From Kutzneria buriramensis (lineage in GTDB: Bacteria > Actinomycetota > Actinomycetes > Mycobacteriales > Pseudonocardiaceae), in NCBI RefSeq assembly GCF_043575855.1, contig NZ_CP144375.1, positions 2,046,001 to 2,110,000 on the forward strand: a stretch of 64,000 bases of DNA. Direction: 5' to 3'. The notes below the pieces were generated by a model. The model was not told the origin of the DNA. It saw only the letters and a list, made by a program, of their open reading frames with translations, and did no database searches. This document shows positions 9,312-17,586 of the stretch, piece by piece. The position numbers were made by a program, and so were the translations under genes. Position 1 is the first letter of the stretch. Each line of letters opens with the position of its first letter.

Positions 9312-10834
9312 GCAGCTGGCGCAATCCGCTGCGGGACGAGCGCGACAAGCGGCTGCCGCGGATCGCCGGGCCGTGCGGCCTGGTGATCTTCGGCGTGACC
9401 GGCGACCTGTCGCGCAAGAAGCTGATGCCCGCGATCTACGACCTGGCCAACCGGGGGCTGCTGCCGCCGGGCTTCGCGCTGACCGGTTTCGCCCGGCGGG
9501 ACTGGGCCAACGAGGACTTCGGCGAGGTCGTGCACCAGGCCGTCAAGGACCACGCCCGCACGCCGTACCGGCCCGAGGTCTGGAACCAGCTGTCCGAGGG
9601 CATCCGGTTCGTGCAGGGCACCTTCGACGACGACAACGCGTTCGACAACCTGGCCAAGACGGTCCGGGAGCTCGACGAGCAGCGCGGCACGGGTGGCAAC
9701 CACGCGTTCTACCTGTCCATCCCGCCGAGCGCGTTCCCGGTGGTGACCAAGCAGCTGGCCCGGGCCGGGCTGGCCGAGCAGGACGCCGAGCAGTGGCGCC
9801 GGGTCGTCATCGAGAAGCCGTTCGGGCACGACCTGAAGTCGGCCAAGGAGCTCAACAACGTCGTCAACGACGTGTTCCCCGAGGACTCGGTGTTCCGCAT
9901 CGACCACTACCTCGGCAAGGAGACGGTGCAGAACATCCTGGCGCTGCGCTTCGCCAACCAGATGTTCGAGCCGATCTGGAACGCCAACTACGTGGACCAC
10001 GTGCAGATCACCATGGCCGAGGACATCGGCCTGGGCGGTCGCGCCGGCTACTACGACGGCATCGGCGCGGCGCGCGACGTGATCCAGAACCACCTGCTCC
10101 AGCTGATGGCGCTGACCGCGATGGAGGAGCCGGTCTCCTTCCACCCGCGGGCGCTGCGCGCCGAGAAGATCAAGGTGCTGTCGGCGGCGCGGGTTCCCAC
10201 GCCGTACGACGAGACCTGCGCGCGCGGCCAGTACGTCGGCGGGTGGCAGGGCGGCCAGAAGGTGCCCGGCCTGCTGGAGGAGGGCGGCTTCGCCAAGGAC
10301 TCCAAGACCGAGACCTACGCCGCCATCACGCTGGAGATCAACACCCGGCGCTGGGCGGGCGTGCCGTTCTACCTGCGCCACGGCAAGCGGCTGGGCCGCA
10401 AGGTCACCGAGATCGCGGTGGTCTTCAAGCGGGCTCCGCACCTGCCGTTCGACTCCACGGCCACCGAGGAGCTGGGGCAGAACGCCCTGGTCATCCGGGT
10501 GCAGCCGGACGAGGGCGTGACCATGCGGTTCGGCTCCAAGGTGCCGGGCAACGCCATGGAGGTCCGAGACGTCACGATGGACTTCGGCTACGGCCATGCC
10601 TTCACCGAGTCCTCGCCCGAGGCCTACGAGCGGCTCATCCTGGACGTGCTGCTCGGCGAGCCGTCGCTGTTCCCGATGAACGAAGAGGTCGAGCTGTCCT
10701 GGGAGATCCTGGACCCGGTGCTCTACAACTGGGCCAAGCAGGGCATGCCGGAGAGCTACGCCCCCGGCAGCTGGGGTCCGCCCTCGGCCGACCAGATGCT
10801 CACCCGCACCGGTCGTCATTGGAGGCGCCCGTGA
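9308..10834 (+). CDS. zwf: Glucose-6-phosphate 1-dehydrogenase
   Basis: A 508-residue enzyme oxidising glucose 6-phosphate to 6-phosphogluconolactone with NADP. The Rossmann motif GVTGDLSRKKLMPAIYDL is near residue 30 and the active-site RIDHYLGKE is near residue 200. Start GTG 9308 overlaps the pgi stop (GTGA), with AAGAGG just upstream. It is followed by opcA, its known allosteric partner in actinobacteria, again overlapping by GTGA. This layout implies coupled translation of isomerase, dehydrogenase, OpcA and lactonase. Confidence 0.97.
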   Translation: MSSWRNPLRDERDKRLPRIAGPCGLVIFGVTGDLSRKKLMPAIYDLANRGLLPPGFALTGFARRDWANEDFGEVVHQAVKDHARTPYRPEVWNQLSEGIRFVQGTFDDDNAFDNLAKTVRELDEQRGTGGNHAFYLSIPPSAFPVVTKQLARAGLAEQDAEQWRRVVIEKPFGHDLKSAKELNNVVNDVFPEDSVFRIDHYLGKETVQNILALRFANQMFEPIWNANYVDHVQITMAEDIGLGGRAGYYDGIGAARDVIQNHLLQLMALTAMEEPVSFHPRALRAEKIKVLSAARVPTPYDETCARGQYVGGWQGGQKVPGLLEEGGFAKDSKTETYAAITLEINTRRWAGVPFYLRHGKRLGRKVTEIAVVFKRAPHLPFDSTATEELGQNALVIRVQPDEGVTMRFGSKVPGNAMEVRDVTMDFGYGHAFTESSPEAYERLILDVLLGEPSLFPMNEEVELSWEILDPVLYNWAKQGMPESYAPGSWGPPSADQMLTRTGRHWRRP

Positions 10835-11907
10835 TCATCGACCTGCCGTCCACCACGACCGCACAGGTCAACAGCAAGCTGGTGGAGGTCCGCGAGACCG
10901 GCGGGGCCGTGGCCCTGGGCCGCGTGCTGACGCTGGTGATCGTCACCGACGACAGCGCGAAGACCGAGGACGCCATCCAGGCCGCCAACGAGGCCAGCCG
11001 CGAGCACCCGTGCCGGGTGATCGTGCTGGCCCGCGGCGCCCGCAAGGCCGCCGCGCGGCTGGACGCCCAGATCCGGGTCGGCGGCGACGCCGGCGCGAGC
11101 GACGTCATCGTGTTGCGGCTCTACGGGCCGCTGGCCGACCAGGCGGCGAGCTGCGTGGTGCCGCTGCTGCTGCCGGACGCGCCGGTGGTGGCGTGGTGGC
11201 CGTCGGAGGCGCCCGAGGTGCCGGCCGAGGACGCGATCGGGCAGCTGGCCACCCGCCGGATCACCGACTCCGCCGCCGAGAAGAACCCGATCAAGGCGCT
11301 GGAGGCCCGCCGAAAGTCCTATGTGGACGGCGACACCGATCTGGCCTGGACGCGGTTGACCAACTGGCGGGCGCAGCTGGCCTCGGCGCTGGACCTGCCG
11401 CCGTACGAGAAGGTCACGCAGGCCGCCGTCGTAGGCGAGGCCGACTCGCCGTCCTCGGAGCTGCTGGCCGGCTGGTTCGCCTCGCGGCTGAACGTGCCGG
11501 TGAGCCGGGCCAAGGCCACCACCGGCGAGGGCATCGTCCAGGTGACGTTGACCCGCCGGTCCGGGGCCGTCGACCTGCTCCGGCCGGACGGCAAGACCGG
11601 CACCCTCACCCAGCCCGGGCAGCCCGACCGCCGGATCGCGCTGCAACGGCGTTCGGTGAAGGACTGTCTGGCCGAGGAGCTGCGGCGGCTGGACCCGGAC
11701 GAGATCTACGAGGCCGCGCTGAAGGCGGTCCCGAAGGTCGCCAAGGGTCGGCCCGGCGGGGCGCCGGCGGCGAAGCCTGCCGCCAAGCCGGCGGCGAAGC
11801 CCGCCGCCAAGGCCAAGGTTCCGGAGGCCAAGGAGGCCGCTCCGGCCGCCGAGGCCAAGCCGAAGCGGGCGGCGGCGAAGAAGGCACCGGCGAAGGCCGA
11901 CTCGTGA
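10831..11907 (+). CDS. opcA: OpcA, glucose-6-phosphate dehydrogenase assembly protein, with a Lys/Ala-rich tail
   Basis: A 358-residue OpcA family protein, needed for full activity of glucose-6-phosphate dehydrogenase in actinobacteria and cyanobacteria. The core shows VVAWWPSEAPEVPAEDAIG and LAWTRLTNWRAQLAS. From about residue 305 the protein ends in a lysine/alanine/proline tail with repeated AAKPAAKPAAKP units and a final AAAKKAPAKADS. This resembles the tails of actinobacterial histone-H1-like proteins. The tail is encoded in frame up to the GTGA overlap with pgl, so it is not a sequencing slip. Confidence 0.93.
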   Translation: MIIDLPSTTTAQVNSKLVEVRETGGAVALGRVLTLVIVTDDSAKTEDAIQAANEASREHPCRVIVLARGARKAAARLDAQIRVGGDAGASDVIVLRLYGPLADQAASCVVPLLLPDAPVVAWWPSEAPEVPAEDAIGQLATRRITDSAAEKNPIKALEARRKSYVDGDTDLAWTRLTNWRAQLASALDLPPYEKVTQAAVVGEADSPSSELLAGWFASRLNVPVSRAKATTGEGIVQVTLTRRSGAVDLLRPDGKTGTLTQPGQPDRRIALQRRSVKDCLAEELRRLDPDEIYEAALKAVPKVAKGRPGGAPAAKPAAKPAAKPAAKAKVPEAKEAAPAAEAKPKRAAAKKAPAKADS

Positions 11908-12629
11908 CCGATGTGGTGGTGCACAGCGGCGGCGACCTCCTGGCCGCCGCCGCTGCGGCACGCCTGATCACCAGTCTCGTGGACGCCCAGGCCGCGCGCG
12001 GTGTCGCGTCGCTCGTGCTGACCGGCGGGCGGACCGGCAATGCCGTCATGGCGCACGTCCGGGACAGTCCCGCCCGCGAGGCCGTCGACTGGTCTCGGGT
12101 GGACCTGTACTGGGGCGATGAGCGTTTCCTGCCGGCCGGCCATCCCGACCGGAACGAGACGCAGGCTCGGGAGGCGCTGCTCGACCACATCGAGCTCGAT
12201 CCCGCTCGGGTGCACGTCATGGAGCCGTCCGACGGCCGTTTCGGCGACGACCCGGATGCCGCCGCCGCCGACTACGCCCGCGTGCTCGGCTCCACGGTGC
12301 CGGCGTTCGACGTGTTCCTGCTGGGCGTCGGCGAGGAGGGGCACACCGCCTCGATCTTCCCCGACTCCCCCGCCGTGCACGAGAACTCGCTGGCGGTCGT
12401 CGCCGTCCGCGACTGCCCCAAGCCCCCGCCGACCCGGGTTTCCCTTACCCTGCCGGCGATCCGCCACGCCCAGGAGGTGTGGCTGATGACCACCGGCGAG
12501 GCCAAGGCCGACCCGGTGGCCCGGGCCCTGGCCGGGGCCACCGAGGTCGAGATCCCCGCCGCCGGCGCCCGCGGACTCCGCCGCACCCTCTGGCTGCTGG
12601 ACGCGGCCGCCGCCGCAAAGATCTCCTGA
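11904..12629 (+). CDS. pgl: 6-Phosphogluconolactonase
   Basis: A 241-residue NagB/DevB-fold hydrolase of 6-phosphogluconolactone, the step after Zwf. Motifs seen are LVLTGGRTGNAVM, the family hallmark VDLYWGDERFLP, and LLGVGEEGHTASIFP. It begins at GTG 11904 overlapping opcA and is the last gene of the operon; a 12-bp terminator hairpin starts 6 bases after its stop. 6-Phosphogluconate dehydrogenase is not in this window. Confidence 0.96.
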   Translation: MTDVVVHSGGDLLAAAAAARLITSLVDAQAARGVASLVLTGGRTGNAVMAHVRDSPAREAVDWSRVDLYWGDERFLPAGHPDRNETQAREALLDHIELDPARVHVMEPSDGRFGDDPDAAAADYARVLGSTVPAFDVFLLGVGEEGHTASIFPDSPAVHENSLAVVAVRDCPKPPPTRVSLTLPAIRHAQEVWLMTTGEAKADPVARALAGATEVEIPAAGARGLRRTLWLLDAAAAAKIS

Positions 12630-12634
12630 AGGCA

Positions 12635-12664
12635 GATGGCCCCGGCTCAACGGCCGGGGCCATC
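12635..12664 (+). terminator. Terminator of the pentose-phosphate operon
   Basis: GATGGCCCCGGC and GCCGGGGCCATC form a perfect 12-bp stem with a 6-base loop, just after pgl, followed by TTCC rather than a U run. Confidence 0.85.
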
Positions 12665-12691
12665 TTCCCACTCTGTCCTCCGGGCCGCGGC

Positions 12692-12697
12692 TAAGCT
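12692..12697 (+). promoter_or_regulatory. Putative -10 element of a leaderless gene
   Basis: TAAGCT fits TANNNT and ends 6 bases before the GTG of the hydrolase at 12704. There is no ribosome-binding site, so the transcript probably begins at the start codon. Confidence 0.5.
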
Positions 12698-12703
12698 CCC
12701 GCC

Positions 12704-13507
12704 GTGGAGACCGACCTGCCGCTGCCCGACGGCCGCACCCTGCACGTCTACGACACCGGCTCGGGCACGCCCGTGTTCTGGCATCACGGCACGCCCCAGA
12801 TCGGCGCCGTGCCCACGCCTCTCCTTGCGCTGCAAGGGATCCGCTGGCTGTCCTACGACCGTCCCGGCTACGGCGGCTCGACGGACTCCCCCGGCCGCAC
12901 CGTCGGCTCGGCCGCCGCCGACATCGCCGCGATCGCGGATTCCCTTGGCGTCACGCGCTTTTCCGTGCTGGGTCACTCCGGCGGGGCCAACCACGCCCTG
13001 GCCTGCGCCGCCCTGCTGCCGGATCGGGTCACCCGCTGCGTCTCCGCCGCCGCGCTCGCCCCGTTCGAGCCGACGGACCTGGACTGGTGGGCCGGCATGG
13101 TCGCCCCCGAGGAGCTGCGCGCCTCCGTGGTCGGCCGCGAGGCTCTGGCCGCCCAGCTCGCCGAGGGCCTGTTCGACGAGAACTCCTTCACCGCCGCCGA
13201 CCATGCCGCCGTCTCCGGCGGCGCCTGGTCCGACCTCGGCCGCAACTCCGACCTCGCCACCGCCAACGGCCTCGGCGGCATGATCGACGACGACCTCGCC
13301 TACGTCGTCCCGTGGGGCTTCTCCGTCGAGGACATCCGTTGTCCCACGCTGCTCCTGCACGGCGTCGAGGACCGGGTGATTCCGTTCTCCCACGGCGGAT
13401 GGCTCGCCAAGCACATCCCCGGCGCGACGCTGCGACCGTCCCCTTCGGACGGTCACATCTCCGTGCTGGACCGGATCCTCGACGTGGTGGAATGGCTGCA
13501 TGACTGA
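12704..13507 (+). CDS. Alpha/beta hydrolase
   Basis: A 267-residue soluble hydrolase. The nucleophile elbow is GHSGG with Ser92; the oxyanion region is HHGTPQ near residue 28; the acid is the Asp in HGVEDRVIP and the base the His in SDGHISVL. The substrate cannot be told. It is likely leaderless (see the -10 at 12692). Its last 8 bases overlap the next gene, and a third gene overlaps in turn, so the three form one transcription unit with an isochorismatase-like protein and a P-loop protein. Confidence 0.85.
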   Translation: METDLPLPDGRTLHVYDTGSGTPVFWHHGTPQIGAVPTPLLALQGIRWLSYDRPGYGGSTDSPGRTVGSAAADIAAIADSLGVTRFSVLGHSGGANHALACAALLPDRVTRCVSAAALAPFEPTDLDWWAGMVAPEELRASVVGREALAAQLAEGLFDENSFTAADHAAVSGGAWSDLGRNSDLATANGLGGMIDDDLAYVVPWGFSVEDIRCPTLLLHGVEDRVIPFSHGGWLAKHIPGATLRPSPSDGHISVLDRILDVVEWLHD

Positions 13508-14048
13508 GACCGCCCTGCTGGTCATGGACGTGCAGCGCTCGATGGTGTCGCGCTTCGGCTCCGACCCCGACTACCTGCCGCGCCTGCGCCAGGCCATCGC
13601 CCACGCCCGGGCCACCGACGTGCTCGTCGGCCACGTCGCCGTCGGCTTCCGCCCCGGGCACCCCGAGGTCAGCCCGGCCAACGCCACCTTCGGCCGGATG
13701 ATCGGCACCGACGCCTTCACCCCCGCCGACCCCGGCGCCGAGATCCACCCCGACATCGCCCCCGCCCCCGGCGACCCCGTCTTCACCAAGAAGCGGGTCA
13801 GCGCCTTCGCCGGCACCGACCTCGACCTCGTGCTGCGCTCCTCCGGCATCCGTCACCTCGTGCTCGCCGGCATCGCCACCAGCGGCTGCGTGCTGTCCAC
13901 CGTGCGCCAGGCCTTCGACCTCGACTACCGGCTCACCGTGCTGTCCGACGGCTGCCTCGACGCCGACCCCGAGGTGCACCGCGTGCTCACCACCGCCGTC
14001 TTCCCCGGCCAGGCCGACGTCGTCACCATCGCCGACTGGACCTCGTGA
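13500..14048 (+). CDS. Isochorismatase-family cysteine hydrolase
   Basis: A 182-residue protein of the isochorismatase/nicotinamidase fold. The catalytic Asp is in LLVMDVQRS (residue 10), the Lys in FTKKRVSAFAG, and the nucleophilic Cys in GIATSGCVLSTVRQAF. All three triad positions are present. Members act on amide or vinyl-ether bonds of varied small molecules; the substrate here is open. The ATG lies inside the end of the upstream hydrolase gene, and the stop overlaps the GTG of the next gene. Confidence 0.88.
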   Translation: MTETALLVMDVQRSMVSRFGSDPDYLPRLRQAIAHARATDVLVGHVAVGFRPGHPEVSPANATFGRMIGTDAFTPADPGAEIHPDIAPAPGDPVFTKKRVSAFAGTDLDLVLRSSGIRHLVLAGIATSGCVLSTVRQAFDLDYRLTVLSDGCLDADPEVHRVLTTAVFPGQADVVTIADWTS

Positions 14049-14491
14049 CCAAGGTCCTCGTCACCGGCATGTCCGGCACCGGCAAGTCGTCGGCCCTCCG
14101 CGCCCTCGCCGCCCGCGGGCACCGCACCGTCGACACCGATTCGTCGCGCTGGAGCCGTTGGGAGGGCAGCGACTGGATCTGGCACGAGGACGCCATGACC
14201 GAGCTGCTGCACGCTCCCGGCGTGCTGTTCGTCGCCGGTTGCAAGTCCAACCAGGGCCGCTTCTACCCCCTGTTCGACTACATCGTCCTGCTCAGCGCCC
14301 CAGCGCCGGTGCTCATGGCCCGCATCGCCGCCCGCACCGACAACCCGTACGGCAAGTCCCCCGAAGACCGCGCCGAGATCCTCGCCAACCTGGCGGCGGT
14401 GGAACCCTTGCTGCGGGCCACCTGCACCCTGGAGATCGACGCTGCGGCGCCGTTGGAGGAGATTGTCTGCGAACTGGAAGCCCTGGTCTAG
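14045..14491 (+). CDS. P-loop nucleotide-binding (kinase-like) protein
   Basis: A 148-residue protein with a Walker A motif GMSGTGKSS at residues 8-16 and the shape of small adenylate/shikimate-type kinases. RTDNPYGKSPEDRAEI is lid-like, and the C-terminal helix carries an acidic end. It begins with GTG in a GTGA overlap with the isochorismatase gene. Its TAG shares the CTAG tetramer with the TAG of the convergent NB-ARC gene. Substrate unknown; phosphorylation of a small molecule handled by the neighbouring hydrolases is only a guess. Confidence 0.75.
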   Translation: MTKVLVTGMSGTGKSSALRALAARGHRTVDTDSSRWSRWEGSDWIWHEDAMTELLHAPGVLFVAGCKSNQGRFYPLFDYIVLLSAPAPVLMARIAARTDNPYGKSPEDRAEILANLAAVEPLLRATCTLEIDAAAPLEEIVCELEALV

Positions 14492-16569
14492 CCGGCGATG
14501 TTGCCCCGTGCCCGCTCAGCCAGCAGGGGGAGCCCGTTGTCCGCGAACAACTCCGCCGCCTCGCGCCAGCACTCGTCGGCTTCCTCCACATTTCCCATGC
14601 GGTGCAACGACACCGCCATGACACAGAGCGGCTCGGCAACGGCGTCCACCAGGTAGCTCGACGCACGGCCGATCGCAATCGCCCGCCGACACACGTCGAC
14701 GGCCTTCCGGTCATCACCGAGGCCCTGCCAGGCGATAGCCAACTGACGCATCGCCAGGGCCTCGCCGATCACGTCCCGCACGTGTCGCCGCAGCGCCAAG
14801 CCTTTTTCGCTGTGACGCCGAGCCTCTTCATATCGTCCGAGCCCGTTGAGCGCCGCCGCCGTGACGTCCCTAGCCACGGCTTCCCAACGACTGTTGTCGG
14901 TGCCGCACATCGCCGCAAACCCTCGCCGCGCGCATTTCAGGCCTTCCAAGAACTCGCCGCGTTGATTGTGCAGGTGGGCAGAATTCATCACCACAATGCC
15001 CGCGAGCAGCGGAGTGCCCAGCTCGGCCGCCAACTCACTGGCCCGATCGTTCGCGGCAGCAGCGTCAGCCCACCGCCTGAAGGGAGAAAGGTCCTCCGTC
15101 AGGCTGATACAGAACCAGAACTCTGCGAGACGATCGCGCCGGCGACAGGCGGCACGTCGGGCAAGTTCGTGCACCTCGATCGCGTCTTCCAATTCACTTC
15201 GCATGAACAGAAACCGCAGGCCGTCCGCCAGTCGCATCACCTGCTCGTCGAGCTCATATCGCACCACCACATGCAGGAGTGCGATTAGATTGACCCGCTC
15301 CGTGTCGAGCCAGGCCAAGGCCTCACCGATTTCAGCGATCGGCGGCCCTGCGAATGGCTCCCTAAATGGGAGCCGAAAACGTCCTGGGAAGGCCACCCGA
15401 TCGCATTCCCAAGCCACTCGGGCGTACCAGGTCGCCAGCCCGGCCAACGCTTTTCTCCGTACCTCCGGCGCATCGCAGCGCTCCGCGAGCTCCGCCGCGT
15501 ACGCCCGCAACAGGTCGTGGCAGCGATAACGGTCTCGCGCCACCGGTTCGGTCAGGTGCGCGGCCGCCAATGCCTCGACGAGCCGACGCGCCTGCGGCAA
15601 ATCCAGCCCAGCCACTGCGGCGGCGGCCGGCACGCTGAACTCGGGACCGGCATGCAAACCCAGGCGGCGAAACAGAACCGCCTGGTCGTCGGGCAGTCGT
15701 TGGTACGACCAGCCGAGCACCGCACGAACCGCGGACCGCTCGTCACTGTCGCTGCTGAGCACGTCCAGGCGACTCCGCTCGTCACCCAGCTCCGCGACGA
15801 TCCCCGTCACGCTGTTGTACGGCGACGCGGCGACCCGACTCGCCGCGATGCGCAGTGCCAACGGCAATCGCCCGCACAGCTGGACGAGCGCCGTCACCGC
15901 CGCCGCCTCCTCTGCGGCGCGTTCCGACCCCACGATGCGCGTGACCAACTCCACCGCCTCGGCGTCCGACAGGAGGTCGACGGTCAACCGATGCGCGGAC
16001 TCGGTGACGACGAGGCCGTGCATGCTGTCCCGACTGGTCACGACCACCATCGCCCCCTGCTCACCGGGCAGCAGCGGCCGCACCTGCTCGGCGCTGCCGG
16101 CGTTGTCCAGGACGATCAGCACCCGACGCCCCGCGAGCAGCGAACGGAACCGGGCCGACTTGGCCTCGACGCCGACCGGAATCCGGTCGGCGGCGACGCC
16201 GAGCGCCCGCAGGAAGCCATCAAGCACTTCCTCGGCGGGCGCGGGCGCGCCGGGTCCGTAGCCGCGTAGGTTCGCGAACAGCGTGCCGTCGGGAAAGCGG
16301 TGCTGAACCCGGTGCGCCCAGGTCACGGCGAGCATCGTCTTGCCGATGCCGGCCGCGCCGTCCATCGCGGTGATGACGACGGTGTCGCTCGGGACCAGTG
16401 CGTCCAACGCCGCCAGCTGGGCGGACCGACCGGTGAACTGCCCGATCGCCAGCGGCAGCTGTCGAGGCCGCTCGACGGCCTCGGCGACACCGTGCAGGGA
16501 CCCGACCTGGACCACGTTCCCGAGCACCGTGCCGCTGAGGTCGTTGCGTACGTTCGGCGACTCAGCCAC
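14488..16569 (-). CDS. NLR-like NB-ARC/TPR protein with an N-terminal RHIM-like motif
   Basis: A STAND-type signalling ATPase of 693 residues from GTG 16569. An in-frame GTG at 16638 would add 23 residues; neither has a good ribosome-binding site. Residues 12-28 (SGTVLGNVVQVGSLHGV) match the short beta motifs, RHIM-like, found at the N-terminus of actinobacterial NLR-like proteins. The NB-ARC module follows: Walker A GAAGIGKT (71-78), Walker B RRVLIVLDNA, sensor VVVTSRD, CGRLPLALRIAAS, then a winged-helix region (GWSYQRLPDDQAVLFRRLGL). The C-terminal 300 residues are TPR-like. G+C looks lower than in neighbours, suggesting transfer. Likely a sensor that oligomerises on a signal; the effector is not adjacent. 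Confidence 0.85.
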   Translation of the reverse strand: MAESPNVRNDLSGTVLGNVVQVGSLHGVAEAVERPRQLPLAIGQFTGRSAQLAALDALVPSDTVVITAMDGAAGIGKTMLAVTWAHRVQHRFPDGTLFANLRGYGPGAPAPAEEVLDGFLRALGVAADRIPVGVEAKSARFRSLLAGRRVLIVLDNAGSAEQVRPLLPGEQGAMVVVTSRDSMHGLVVTESAHRLTVDLLSDAEAVELVTRIVGSERAAEEAAAVTALVQLCGRLPLALRIAASRVAASPYNSVTGIVAELGDERSRLDVLSSDSDERSAVRAVLGWSYQRLPDDQAVLFRRLGLHAGPEFSVPAAAAVAGLDLPQARRLVEALAAAHLTEPVARDRYRCHDLLRAYAAELAERCDAPEVRRKALAGLATWYARVAWECDRVAFPGRFRLPFREPFAGPPIAEIGEALAWLDTERVNLIALLHVVVRYELDEQVMRLADGLRFLFMRSELEDAIEVHELARRAACRRRDRLAEFWFCISLTEDLSPFRRWADAAAANDRASELAAELGTPLLAGIVVMNSAHLHNQRGEFLEGLKCARRGFAAMCGTDNSRWEAVARDVTAAALNGLGRYEEARRHSEKGLALRRHVRDVIGEALAMRQLAIAWQGLGDDRKAVDVCRRAIAIGRASSYLVDAVAEPLCVMAVSLHRMGNVEEADECWREAAELFADNGLPLLAERARGNIAG

Positions 16570-16661
16570 GCCAGCAGTCTGCGACGGCGATGCGGGTGGC
16601 GGGCCGGACCACCCAGTCGAATCACCCGCACGGAGCACTCAAGGCGACCGTCACGTTTGGA

Positions 16662-16691
16662 CGGTGGAGGGCAGCGAACTGCCCTCCACCG
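16662..16691 (-). terminator. Terminator of the SGNH hydrolase gene
   Basis: CGGTGGAGGGCA and TGCCCTCCACCG form a perfect 12-bp stem with loop GCGAAC, 9 bases after the stop at 16700. Confidence 0.8.
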
Positions 16692-16699
16692 CAGGGGAA

Positions 16700-17491
16700 T
16701 CAGCCGGTGATGGCGGTCAGCGCGCCGTAGTAGCCGCGGTGCCCGCTGGCGTTCGGGTGGTACGACTCGTTGAGCTTGTCCCACTGGAGGCTGGTCATCC
16801 ACACCGAGTTGCCGGAGCAGATCTCGTGGCCGGCGAACACCGTGCGGGCGTCCACGAAACTGAACCCGGCGTTGGCGGCGGCGGTCTGGATGATGCCGTC
16901 GAGCACGTCGGCGGCGTTGTTCAGTGCGGAGCGCTTGGTGTCGCTGAGCCCGAAGATGCAGTTGCCGCCGATCTTGTACATGCGCGGGTAGCCCATCACG
17001 ACCACCTGCGCGGACGGGGCCTTGGCGCGGATGCCGGCGTACAGGTTGGCCAGGGACCCCGGCAGCACCGAGCGGCCGGTGGCGATGGCGTTGTTGACGG
17101 CGTTGATGCAGGTGGAGTCGGGCAGGTTGAGGATGCACGTCTCCAGCGTGTCGACGAAGCCGACGTCGTTGCCGCCGACCTGCACGCTGACCAGCGTGGT
17201 GTCGGGGGTCAGGCCGGCCGCCGCCTGGTTGACGACGTCGGCCACCAACGCGCCGGAGCAGGACTCCTCGACGTACGTGGTGGACGGGTGCGCGGCGGCC
17301 CACAGGCGGCTGTACTCCAGCGGCCCGCGGCGACACGCGTCGTTGGGATTGTCGTACGTGTAGGTGCCGACGCCGGTGGCGTACGAATCGCCGAGGGCGA
17401 CGTATCTGCCGCCGGCGGCCGGGGCGGCGAAGGCCGTGGCGGGTAACAGGATCGCGAACAGGGGGGCGAGCAACAGGGCCAGACGACGCAT
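16700..17491 (-). CDS. Secreted SGNH/GDSL hydrolase
   Basis: A 263-residue secreted esterase/lipase-like protein. The start ATG 17491 follows GGAGA and gives a clean signal peptide (MRRLALLLAPLFAILLPATAFA, cut before about Pro24). Block I is ALGDSYATG with Ser36, block III is GGNDVGF, and block V is YHPNASGH with the catalytic His. Six or more cysteines (CRRG, CSGA, CILN, CINA, CIFG, CSGN) suggest three disulfides, as in the Streptomyces scabies esterase/secreted lipase group. It has its own terminator and probably its own promoter. Confidence 0.92.
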   Translation of the reverse strand: MRRLALLLAPLFAILLPATAFAAPAAGGRYVALGDSYATGVGTYTYDNPNDACRRGPLEYSRLWAAAHPSTTYVEESCSGALVADVVNQAAAGLTPDTTLVSVQVGGNDVGFVDTLETCILNLPDSTCINAVNNAIATGRSVLPGSLANLYAGIRAKAPSAQVVVMGYPRMYKIGGNCIFGLSDTKRSALNNAADVLDGIIQTAAANAGFSFVDARTVFAGHEICSGNSVWMTSLQWDKLNESYHPNASGHRGYYGALTAITG

Positions 17492-17586
17492 GGATGTCTC
17501 CGTTTTCGAAGGCATAGCGGACCGGGCTGACGCGATCACTACGAGTAGCAGCTGGAACGTGACTCCGGTAGGCCCGCCGGTATCGT

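Noticed and set aside
11760..11890. Repeated GCGGCGAAGCC-like units, possible tandem repeat or CRISPR-like array
   Set aside because: They encode the in-frame AAKP tail of OpcA and lack spacers.
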